From Coriobacteriales bacterium (GTDB taxonomy: Bacteria > Actinomycetota > Coriobacteriia > Coriobacteriales > UBA8131), in contig JAIRQI010000117.1 in the NCBI GenBank assembly GCA_031256575.1, forward strand, positions 1 through 10,108: 10,108 bases of DNA, read 5' to 3'. This document shows, piece by piece, positions 1 to 5,896 of this stretch. A program made the translations under genes and the position numbers. Position 1 is the first letter of the stretch, and the number at the start of each line of letters is the position of its first letter. The notes under the pieces were generated by a model. That model was given only the letters and a program-made list of their open reading frames with translations. It made no database searches and was not told the DNA's origin.

Positions 1-23
1 TTTCTGATGATTTATCCCCAGGA

Positions 24-1166
24 TTACGTTCCTTCCCGTAAAACATCAAGATAGGCTGTGTATGAAAATGTCCTGTTTCGCTGATTCCCGGAACTCTGTC
101 CCAAAACACCCAGTTCACAAAGCCGTTTTACCGAATCAGATATGGCTTTAAATGAAATGCCTAGCTCGAAAGACGTCTTACTAATATCGATGATGGGGCT
201 TTCTTCGAGATAGGAAAACAAGCGTAAAGCAGTTTTTGATGCTCTGCCCATGCTTTCGATGACTTCGATGTTCTTGTCATGGAGGACGGTCAGCTTGTCG
301 ATGGCGACAGTCGCGTCCTTTGCGGATTCATAAATTGCCTGTAAGAAGAATTTTACCCACTGCTCGAAAGCACCGTTGTGTCGAACTTCGCTTAGGCGAT
401 CAAAATACTCGATGCGGTTCTTTTTGAGAAAATATGAAATATATAGTACCGGGGTAGTCAATACTCCTTTTTGCATGAGGTACAGGGTGATAAGCAAACG
501 TCCTACACGGCCGTTGCCGTCTAAGAACGGGTGGATGGTTTCAAACTGACAATGGATGAGCGCGACACGAATCAGCTCATCCAGTTCGTCATCATCGTTG
601 TTGATGTATTTTTCCAAGTCAGAGATAGCCGTCGTCATGTCCTCCGGCGCAGGGGGAATGAAACGTGCGTTTTTCAATGTGCTGCCCTGTCCGCCGATCC
701 AGTTTTGGGAATGCCGAAATTCACCCGGATTCTTTTCCTGCCCACGAGAACCTTCCATTAAGACGGCGTGAGCTTCTTTCAAGAGACGGTTGCACAGCGG
801 CAATTCCTTCAGTCGGGCAATCGTGAACTCGGTCGCTTTGATGTAGTTTATAACCTCGACGACATCGCGGTTGGCGTTTTCGTTTATCAACGGATCGAAC
901 ACATCCTCCAAAGTGGCTTGCGTCCCCTCAATCTGAGACGACATCAACGCTTCCTTGCGGACGTACATTGAAATAAAGAGGTTGACGTTCGGAATTCGCG
1001 CGGCGATGCCTTCCAGAAGGGCAAGTTGTTTATTGGCTTTCACCAGCAAATCCACCGCTTCGTTGTCAAGCGCAATAGGTGGATTCGGTGGCAGAGGTTT
1101 TGGGGTGAATGACTTATATGCAGCTTCGCCCGATAAGTTTGTTACATGTTTTCCAGCTCTATCCAT
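24..1166 (-). CDS. Fic family protein (class II, self-inhibited AMP transferase type)
   Basis: Fic enzymes usually transfer AMP from ATP to a hydroxyl group of a target protein; the target here is unknown. Counting from the ATG at 1166 (380 aa), the core motif HPFLDGNGRVGR lies at residues 212-223, with the catalytic His first and the phosphate-binding GNGR after it. An N-terminal Fic_N region carries SSQIEGT at about 76-82, matching the inhibitory (S/T)xxxE(G/N) helix of class II Fic proteins. The flap region has the typical QNWIGG (about 154-159). The last 75 residues or so look like a winged-helix DNA-binding domain, common in this subfamily. The frame opens at a TTG at 1193, but an AGGAAGG Shine-Dalgarno at about 1180-1186 lies inside that extension, so I prefer the GTG (1169) or ATG (1166). 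It is a single gene with its own promoter and no separate antitoxin beside it. All key residues are present, so it should be active but autoinhibited. Confidence 0.92.
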   Translation of the reverse strand: MDRAGKHVTNLSGEAAYKSFTPKPLPPNPPIALDNEAVDLLVKANKQLALLEGIAARIPNVNLFISMYVRKEALMSSQIEGTQATLEDVFDPLINENANRDVVEVINYIKATEFTIARLKELPLCNRLLKEAHAVLMEGSRGQEKNPGEFRHSQNWIGGQGSTLKNARFIPPAPEDMTTAISDLEKYINNDDDELDELIRVALIHCQFETIHPFLDGNGRVGRLLITLYLMQKGVLTTPVLYISYFLKKNRIEYFDRLSEVRHNGAFEQWVKFFLQAIYESAKDATVAIDKLTVLHDKNIEVIESMGRASKTALRLFSYLEESPIIDISKTSFELGISFKAISDSVKRLCELGVLGQSSGNQRNRTFSYTAYLDVLREGT

Positions 1167-1211
1167 CACGGGATTACAACCTTCCTTTCGCAAAAGCTAA
1201 TTACAGGGATT

Positions 1212-1240
1212 ATTATAGCCGTTTTATTTTAGTTTATGAA
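1212..1240 (-). promoter_or_regulatory. Promoter for the Fic gene
   Basis: On the minus strand a perfect TATAAT (1212-1217) is preceded by TTCATA (1235-1240, four of six matches to TTGACA) with a 17-bp AT-rich spacer. Transcription would start near 1205 and give a leader of about 40 nt that includes the AGGAAGG ribosome binding site. Confidence 0.6.
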
Positions 1241-1676
1241 GTATAAGTAAAATAATGTTAGAAAAGCAATGTCGCTACTGTACTATGTGAGTCTAGGGAT
1301 AGTTCTATTGACTCCTTCAAGTTTTACAGTGTCTGCAATACTTGAAGTTAGACGCCACGCGGTTGATGTAGAAATCGATTCTAGTATGTATCATATGTCC
1401 AAATCCTCTAAGACAATGCGTCCAACTAATTTCTCTAGGTCAGGAGCTGTTAATGAAGCTTCTGATCTGTTCTGTTTACAGTTAGGTAAGACGACACATA
1501 TACCACTTTTGTTATACTAGCTACTCTATCGAGCACTTTTTATTGCATTTATGAATCGTAAAACCAAACCAATCAAGCTTGGTAAATCACTTGTCTCTTC
1601 CTAATAACAGTAGTTGGTATTTTGCGTTTATCTGTTAGTCCATTCTCAATAGGTGGTCTGTAAGATTGTTCTAGGG
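1218..1676. other. Gene-poor AT-rich intergenic region with possible gene debris
   Basis: About 460 bp lie between the divergent Fic gene and the ABC operon. A plus-strand frame from 1269 to 1520 (83 codons) has no Shine-Dalgarno and no family resemblance, so I do not call it. On the minus strand, one frame is open from 1516 down to 1286 apart from a single TGA at 1391-1393. Its upstream half reads like real protein (for example SLTAPDLEKLVGRIVLEDLD) but has no start codon. A decayed gene is possible but unproven. A short inverted repeat, ACCAA-6-TTGGT, lies at 1568-1583. No RNA gene or riboswitch is recognisable. Confidence 0.4.
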
Positions 1677-1682
1677 TATGAT
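1677..1682 (+). promoter_or_regulatory. -10 element of the ABC operon, suggesting leaderless mRNA
   Basis: TATGAT at 1677-1682 ends seven bases before the ATG at 1690, so transcription would start on or next to the A of that codon. The -35 region at the proper distance (TGGTCT, 1654-1659) is weak. No Shine-Dalgarno is properly spaced for either candidate ATG: AGGG at 1673-1676 is 1 nt from the ATG at 1678 and 13 nt from the ATG at 1690. Confidence 0.4.
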
Positions 1683-1689
1683 ACTTGCC

Positions 1690-2490
1690 ATGGAAAACAC
1701 TAACCAACAAAACCCAAACCCTACCCCTGAACCTAGGCGACTTGCGCTGGTCACCCGGGGGTTGACTAAGTATTTCGGGCAGACCTGTGCTGTCAACCAG
1801 TTGAATCTGGATATCCCACAAGGTTCAATGTTTGGCTTTGTCGGGCCAAATGGTGCGGGCAAGACCACTACCCTATCCATGGTGACCGGTATGCTAAAAC
1901 CAGATGCTGGACAAATCTGGGTCAACGATATCAGCGTCTGGGATAACCTGACTGCAGTCAAGCCGCGTATCGGTGTGCTCCCGGACAGGCTCAGGCTGTT
2001 CGACCGCCTTTCAGGTCAGGAGCTGCTCACCTATACCGGTCTGCTCCGGGGAATGGACAAAGCAACGGTTGCACAGCGCTCTTCAGACCTGTTGCAAGCC
2101 CTCGGATTGAAAGACGATGCCAAGAAGACAGTGGCCGACTACTCGGCTGGTATGACCAAAAAGATTGGGCTGGCCTGCGCACTTATCCACGTACCTAACC
2201 TGCTCGTACTAGATGAGCCTTTCGAGGCTATCGACCCGGTTTCATCCAGAGCCATTGCCGACATCTTGCACAGCTTTGTTCGGGATGGCGGCACGGTGAT
2301 TCTCTCATCCCATGTCATGGACACAGTGCAGCGGCTCTGCGACCATGTGGCAATCATTGCCCACGGCAGTCTGCTGGCGCACGGGACGGTGCAAGATGTG
2401 GCGGCCGGCATGGACCTGGAGTCGCGCTTCATCGAGCTGGTGGGAGGAGTGCAGGAGCACGGGGAGCTGACGTGGTTGCGACCCTCCTAG
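1690..2490 (+). CDS. ABC transporter ATP-binding protein (ABC-2 exporter type)
   Basis: This is the cytoplasmic ATPase that powers the membrane protein encoded next. From the ATG at 1690 it has 266 residues. Walker A GPNGAGKTT starts at residue 52, the signature SAGMTKK lies at about 152-158, Walker B LLVLDEP at about 171-177, and the switch histidine in SSH at 208. The Q-loop position reads IGVLPD, with Asp where many ABC proteins have Gln; related ABC-2 ATPases often carry Glu here. The first 15 residues are a Gln/Asn/Pro-rich tail ahead of the ABC fold. An in-frame ATG at 1678 would add MILA, but the apparent -10 box covers that codon, so I prefer 1690. The 3' end overlaps the permease gene by 19 bp, which implies co-expression and coupled translation. 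The substrate cannot be told; drugs, peptides or lipids are typical of the class. Confidence 0.93.
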   Translation: MENTNQQNPNPTPEPRRLALVTRGLTKYFGQTCAVNQLNLDIPQGSMFGFVGPNGAGKTTTLSMVTGMLKPDAGQIWVNDISVWDNLTAVKPRIGVLPDRLRLFDRLSGQELLTYTGLLRGMDKATVAQRSSDLLQALGLKDDAKKTVADYSAGMTKKIGLACALIHVPNLLVLDEPFEAIDPVSSRAIADILHSFVRDGGTVILSSHVMDTVQRLCDHVAIIAHGSLLAHGTVQDVAAGMDLESRFIELVGGVQEHGELTWLRPS

Positions 2491-4148
2491 GCTTAAAGCT
2501 ACGCCTGACCATCGGTGAATTGAAGCGCTCGATAGCCAGGCTTATCATATGGATTATTCTGGCTCTCAATGCCTTGCTTGGGCTACTGGCAATCCTTGTC
2601 GGGTTAACAGCCAGTTCGCTGGCTGTTCTCGGCAATGAAGCCGCAGCTGGTGGAATCACAATTCTTGTCGGCTCGATTTTGGTCTTTGCCTGGACTGTTA
2701 TTCCGCTGGTTTTTTTTGGCTTCGACCAGACGATGGACCCCGCTCGCTTTGCTCAGTTTTCCTTGACCGGTAGGCAACTCGCTCCTGGCCTGATTCTAGC
2801 CGGCGTGCTCGGGTTACCGGGATTATTCACCGCAATTCTCTGCTTGGGTTCCGCACTTCCCTGGATTCTCTCTCCCCTGGTAGCTTTGGTAGGTATATGT
2901 GGAGGAGTACTTGGGTTCTTGATGACCCAGGTCTGTTGTCGCATCGCAACCAGCGCGCTTTCTGGGTTTTTATCCACACGAAAAGCTCGGGATATGATGG
3001 GTTTGATTGGGCTGGTTATGGTCTTGCTGCTCTCGATGAGCAGCTATTCGATTTCTTTAGTCTCCAGTATGTTGTCAGCTGATACATTCGATGCAAACAC
3101 GGCCTGGACGATGATTGAGCAGCTCAGCTCGATACTGGCCTGGACCCCGCTGGGGTCGCCTTGGGCGATGGTTGCTGATGCTGGACGCGGTGAGTGGCTG
3201 ATGATGGTCGCTCACTTAGGCGTCACGGCTGTCTATCTTGGTCTGGGCTTCATACTCTACAGTGCGATATTGAACAAGTCCCTGACAACTCCAGAAGTGT
3301 CGCAGTCCAGCGGTTTGTTGACCAAGGATTCAATCGCTCGCTTGGCTGGCCTGCAATGGGTAAAAGGTGCGATGCTACCTGTCGCAGCAATCGTCGCCCG
3401 CAGTCTGAGGTACTGGCGACGTGACCCACGTTATCTGGGCCAGATTATCTCGATACTGATGCTGCCGATTCTATTTACGGTAATGGGGTTGGGATTTCCG
3501 TATATGACTGGCAGCGGTGCAGAAGAGCAGTTTATTGGCTATTTCTCTAACAGCATGATTGCTTTTGGTTTAGGATTCATGGCCTTGATGGCTGGTTATA
3601 CCATCAGTACCGATGTCGCCTATGACTCCACCGCCTGGTGGATTCACCTGACCAGTGGCGTGCGGGGCTGGCAGGACAGGCTGGGGCGGCTGATTGCTCA
3701 GTTACTGGTCTCCACACCTATGCTACTCATCGCCACGATAGCTGTGCCCTGGATAGTCGGCAATCCAGCTGTTGTTCCGAAGGCGCTGACTGCAATGGTC
3801 TGCCTGTTTCTGGTTTCTTTGGGTGTATCGTCAGTCTTCTCGGCCTTGGTCATCTACCCTGTCGCTTTGCCTGGTGAGTCTCCCTTGAAGATGAAGACTG
3901 GCATGATGGGCTCCCAAATGCTGTCTCAGATGGGTTGTTTGGGAGTTGATGTCGTTTTGTCGTTACCCATCTGTCTCTGGGCACTCTTTGCTTCAGGATG
4001 GCTAGTCTGGTTGGCGCTGGTTGCTGCTTTTCTATGGGGTGGAGCAGCTACAGTCATCGGTGTATTCTGGGGAGGAAAGATTATGGATGCACGAGGTCCG
4101 GCGATTTTAGGCACCCTGATGAAGAATGATTCCCGCATAGAGTCTTAG
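2472..4148 (+). CDS. ABC-2 type transporter permease, about 12 membrane segments
   Basis: This 558-residue, very hydrophobic protein is the membrane partner of the preceding ATPase. Hydrophobic stretches fall near residues 22-45, 62-84, 104-127, 130-152, 176-200, 245-265, 323-343, 360-378, 407-429, 438-464, 488-508 and 510-535. This suggests two fused six-helix halves. Motifs such as MDPARFAQF (88-96) and RYWRRDPRY (313-321), plus an AWW-containing stretch near 388-390, recall actinobacterial ABC-2 exporters. The start is a GTG at 2472, preceded by GGGGAG (2461-2466) at 5 nt spacing and lying inside the 3' end of the ATPase gene. The role is inferred to be export of an unknown substrate. No accessory gene or regulator is attached to the operon, and no convincing terminator follows it: a weak CTTAG/CTAAG stem spans the stop codon, with a T-run about 15 nt later. 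Confidence 0.85.
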   Translation: MVATLLGLKLRLTIGELKRSIARLIIWIILALNALLGLLAILVGLTASSLAVLGNEAAAGGITILVGSILVFAWTVIPLVFFGFDQTMDPARFAQFSLTGRQLAPGLILAGVLGLPGLFTAILCLGSALPWILSPLVALVGICGGVLGFLMTQVCCRIATSALSGFLSTRKARDMMGLIGLVMVLLLSMSSYSISLVSSMLSADTFDANTAWTMIEQLSSILAWTPLGSPWAMVADAGRGEWLMMVAHLGVTAVYLGLGFILYSAILNKSLTTPEVSQSSGLLTKDSIARLAGLQWVKGAMLPVAAIVARSLRYWRRDPRYLGQIISILMLPILFTVMGLGFPYMTGSGAEEQFIGYFSNSMIAFGLGFMALMAGYTISTDVAYDSTAWWIHLTSGVRGWQDRLGRLIAQLLVSTPMLLIATIAVPWIVGNPAVVPKALTAMVCLFLVSLGVSSVFSALVIYPVALPGESPLKMKTGMMGSQMLSQMGCLGVDVVLSLPICLWALFASGWLVWLALVAAFLWGGAATVIGVFWGGKIMDARGPAILGTLMKNDSRIES

Positions 4149-4193
4149 GGATGTAGCTAAGTTGAAACTAGATGGATTTTTAACAACATGCGT

Positions 4194-4220
4194 CTCCGTG
4201 TGCTGTTACGATTTCACCAT
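4194..4220 (-). repeat. 27-bp relic of a mazF 5' end (direct repeat of 4624-4650)
   Basis: This stretch matches 4624-4650, inside the intact toxin gene, at 25 of 27 bases and at an offset of exactly 430 bp. Read on the minus strand it encodes GEIVTAHGD, against GEIVTALGG in the toxin. One difference is silent (GTG/GTA) and one changes Leu to His. There is an in-frame TAG just upstream and a TAA shortly downstream, so it is not a gene. It is best read as the remnant of a duplicated or second mazF-like copy. Confidence 0.65.
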
Positions 4221-4324
4221 CCTAGACAGTAAACCGGAATAGTCACTGATTCTTCTAGTACCGATATAGTAGCCTCTCTCTGTGATACATCTGTAGATTC
4301 TAGAGTTGAGCAAAACTCAGACGC

Positions 4325-4663
4325 TCACTTCGCAACGGAAGGTGTTATCAGAGACACAGCTAATGCTGTGACCTCTCTCAATTCAACTTCGTCTAAGTGT
4401 CCAATACTCGTACCAAGAGCTGAAGTCTTGATTGCAGAGATTTTATCCACCTCAACAAAGCAGTCTCGGTCAAGACCATTCAACTTATTAGGAGTGATTG
4501 CTACACGGGTTTGATTCTGGTCATTTCGTACTGAAGTGAGTGGGGCAACGATTATCGAATCACCAGTCTCAAACAAAGGGTTTTGTAGAATTAGCACGGG
4601 GCGTGGCTTGGTTGCATATGTACCTCCGAGTGCTGTCACGATTTCACCATATTCCCAGCTCAC
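4325..4663 (-). CDS. MazF/PemK-family toxin (endoribonuclease)
   Basis: MazF toxins cut mRNA at short sequence motifs and halt growth when their antitoxin is lost. From the GTG at 4663 the protein has 112 residues, normal for the family. It shows the N-terminal strand YGEIVTALGG (5-14), the loop KPRPVLIL (19-26) with the Arg expected in catalysis, APLTS (40-44) with the conserved Thr/Ser, and VEVDKISAI (70-78). A TTG at 4675 would add four residues. I prefer the GTG because it overlaps the antitoxin stop as GTGA (4660-4663), and GGGGAGA just upstream within the antitoxin 3' end serves as Shine-Dalgarno. This implies translational coupling. No residue is obviously missing, so the toxin should be functional. 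The cleavage site cannot be predicted from sequence alone. Confidence 0.92.
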   Translation of the reverse strand: MSWEYGEIVTALGGTYATKPRPVLILQNPLFETGDSIIVAPLTSVRNDQNQTRVAITPNKLNGLDRDCFVEVDKISAIKTSALGTSIGHLDEVELREVTALAVSLITPSVAK

Positions 4664-4881
4664 CAGTCTCCCCAATCTGCACGTATGCTATCCATGAAGC
4701 TCAGGGAGTCATCGTCTTCTAAGGTCTTTGCAGAAAGGCTGAGTGGTATGGACTTTGTTTTAACAGTTTGCAGGGCAAACATCCTCACCGCTGTAGGAGC
4801 ATCCAATCCAATTGACTCAACTACCTCGATGAATTCCTGCTTAAGCTTCTTGTCCATGCGGATTGAGAGTGTGTCATTCAT
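4660..4881 (-). CDS. RelB/DinJ-family ribbon-helix-helix antitoxin
   Basis: This is a 73-residue antitoxin, inferred to neutralise the downstream MazF-type toxin and to repress its own promoter. The N-terminal half has the ribbon-helix-helix pattern: a strand TLSIRMD (4-10), helix KKLKQEFIEVVESIG (11-25), turn LDAP, and helix TAVRMFALQTV (30-40), followed by the DinJ-like IPLSLS (45-50). The acidic tail ending in ADWGDW would be the toxin-binding part. The ATG at 4881 is fixed by AGAGGA (4888-4893) at 6 nt spacing. The frame is open further upstream to 4986, but that extension contains the promoter and is not coding. It is the first gene of the pair. RelB/DinJ antitoxins classically partner RelE/YafQ toxins, so this is a mixed-family pair. 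Confidence 0.9.
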   Translation of the reverse strand: MNDTLSIRMDKKLKQEFIEVVESIGLDAPTAVRMFALQTVKTKSIPLSLSAKTLEDDDSLSFMDSIRADWGDW

Positions 4882-4909
4882 ATATAGTCCTCTATCATTT
4901 GCTTGCTTT

Positions 4910-4938
4910 TGTGTGACATATTCTAGCAAATGCACACA
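4910..4938. promoter_or_regulatory. Palindromic operator candidate for the TA module
   Basis: TGTGTG (4910-4915) and CACACA (4933-4938) flank an imperfect palindrome CATATTCT/AGCAAATG (4917-4932, six of eight pairs), giving a 29-bp dyad over the -10 box. Two further exact 8-bp inverted repeats are nested around it: CATTTGCT (4896-4903) with AGCAAATG (4925-4932), and TCCTCTAT (4888-4895) with ATAGAGGA (4953-4960). The second shares the dyad centre at 4924. Ribbon-helix-helix antitoxins usually bind such dyads to repress their own operon. Confidence 0.55.
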
Positions 4939-4948
4939 TGATTGTCGA
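4920..4948 (-). promoter_or_regulatory. Promoter of the TA operon
   Basis: On the minus strand TCGACA (-35, 4943-4948, five of six) and TAGAAT (-10, 4920-4925, five of six) are separated by exactly 17 bp. The -10 has an upstream TG (TGC-TAGAAT), an extended form. Transcription would begin near 4913, leaving a leader of about 32 nt before the antitoxin ATG. Confidence 0.7.
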
Positions 4949-5007
4949 TGGAATAGAGGATTTTGTACGAGGAGGTTTTGCTCCACTTTCTCCTTTGCTG
5001 AAATTAA

Positions 5008-5140
5008 CCGCTATTTTTTGCGGTTTTGTTATCAGCATTTGTGCTGCTTAAGTTGCAGCTATTGCGGTGTTTTTCTATCAGTATTTACGGTGTTTGCTTT
5101 CAGCTTTTACGTTGTTTACTGTCAGCTTTCGCGGTATCAG
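5008..5140. repeat. Degenerate tandem repeat, about six 22-25 bp units
   Basis: Units begin at 5008, 5033, 5056, 5079, 5101 and 5123 (the last truncated), with lengths 25, 23, 23, 22, 22 and about 15. The plus-strand consensus is close to CAGCTTTTRCGGTGTTTNCT. The array lies between the 3' end of the orphan membrane-protein gene and the TA promoter. The first unit also forms a perfect hairpin AACCGC-8-GCGGTT (5006-5025) followed by TTGTT on the plus strand, which resembles a terminator although no plus-strand gene precedes it. There are no spacers, so it is not CRISPR. It could be a set of protein-binding iterons or a decaying minisatellite. Confidence 0.65.
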
Positions 5141-5141
5141 T

Positions 5142-5693
5142 CTACCTTCTGCGTCTTGTGATAAAGGATGTTTTGGCAACAGCTAGAACACCAATTACCA
5201 GGAGGCACAGTGCTATCCAGAGCAGGCTGTTGAAGGGGCTATCCTCTTTTTCAGGTTCTGCTGCATTCTCGCCTTCGTCAGTTGCAGGTTTGTTGGATGT
5301 ATCATCATCGTTGCTGCCCGTATTGGAAGCGCTACCAGTCGAACTCTGTATATCTTGACCAGTGATTTGAACCAGTGTGATGCTTATACCTGCTGGGACC
5401 GGATGACTGGGAGAAGGTTCCACGGTTACTACCGGTGAGGTAGAACCCGTCTCCATGCAAGCCAACAACCACCAGTCACTAGAAACCGACGCTTTATCAC
5501 CACTCCAGTCACCGCTCCAGTTATAATCGCCCCAATCATCAACCGTCTCTCTGCTACCACTCTTGTCACCGGTGAATATGGTATCTACCGCGTAAGCTGG
5601 CTGAAACGCAGCTACAAACAAGCTAAAGGCGACTGCTGCTGCCAAGAGAACTGATGCCAGCCTTCTCCCACCTGTACTATTTGTAGTTAGCAT
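5142..5693 (-). CDS. Orphan Trp-rich secreted or membrane-anchored protein
   Basis: I do not recognise the family. The 183-residue product has a clear Sec signal peptide: RR at 10-11, a hydrophobic core of about 15-30, and AYA as the likely cleavage site after residue 35. An Asp/Gly/Ser/Trp-rich segment follows (about 37-75, with short echoes such as NWSGDWSGD), then a Pro/Ser/Thr-rich stretch and an acidic low-complexity linker (DDD, EGE, EPEKED). One C-terminal membrane helix (about 156-173) and a cytoplasmic end RRRR complete it. No LPXTG motif is present, so anchoring would be by the helix itself, as a type I membrane protein facing outward. The start at 5693 is set by AGGAGG (5700-5705) at 6 nt spacing. 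An ATG 27 bases upstream overlaps the -10 box and cannot be used from that promoter. It appears to be a single-gene unit. Confidence 0.75.
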   Translation of the reverse strand: MLTTNSTGGRRLASVLLAAAVAFSLFVAAFQPAYAVDTIFTGDKSGSRETVDDWGDYNWSGDWSGDKASVSSDWWLLACMETGSTSPVVTVEPSPSHPVPAGISITLVQITGQDIQSSTGSASNTGSNDDDTSNKPATDEGENAAEPEKEDSPFNSLLWIALCLLVIGVLAVAKTSFITRRRR

Positions 5694-5718
5694 ATTGCTC
5701 CTCCTCAGTATTGAAAGC

Positions 5719-5749
5719 ATTATACCTTCTTTACCTAGAGCTACGACAA
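5719..5749 (-). promoter_or_regulatory. Promoter of the orphan membrane-protein gene
   Basis: A perfect TATAAT lies at 5719-5724 on the minus strand, with a weak TTGTCG at 5744-5749 (19-bp spacer). Transcription from about 5712 gives a leader of only some 18 nt, which is almost entirely the TGAGGAGGAG ribosome binding site and its spacer. Confidence 0.6.
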
Positions 5750-5845
5750 CACTGTACGACTTCTCTCCAAAACAAGGATACTGTTAGTTACTGAAGTCTT
5801 CTTCAAGTGAAGTTAACGCTCCCCCCGGTCTTCTCCCCATAAACA

Positions 5846-5873
5846 AAAGGGACCACCGGATGGCAGCCCCTTT
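5846..5873 (-). terminator. Hairpin terminator after fhs
   Basis: On the minus strand a 12-bp stem (AAAGGGGCTGCC with GGTGGTCCCTTT, three G-T wobbles) closes an ATCC tetraloop and is followed by TGTTTATG. The T-run is short, so efficiency is uncertain. A second small perfect hairpin, TAAAGAC-5-GTCTTTA (5881-5899), overlaps the fhs stop codon. Confidence 0.6.
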
Positions 5874-5896
5874 CATTACGTAAAGACAGTAGGTCT

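Noticed and set aside
1269..1520. An 83-codon plus-strand gene
   Set aside because: It has no ribosome binding site, no recognisable features and AT-rich intergenic composition.
4144..4181. Terminator after the ABC operon
   Set aside because: The stem is only 5 bp and is separated from the T-run by about 15 nt.
4882..4986. A 35-residue N-terminal extension of the antitoxin
   Set aside because: The promoter lies inside it, and the ATG at 4881 has the Shine-Dalgarno.
5008..5140. CRISPR array
   Set aside because: The units are contiguous, diverged and without unique spacers, and there are no cas genes.
4685..5161. A 158-codon plus-strand frame and an overlapping one at 5026-5358
   Set aside because: They are antisense to the antitoxin and run through the tandem repeat. 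They have no ribosome binding site, and their Cys/Phe-rich content comes from the repeats.
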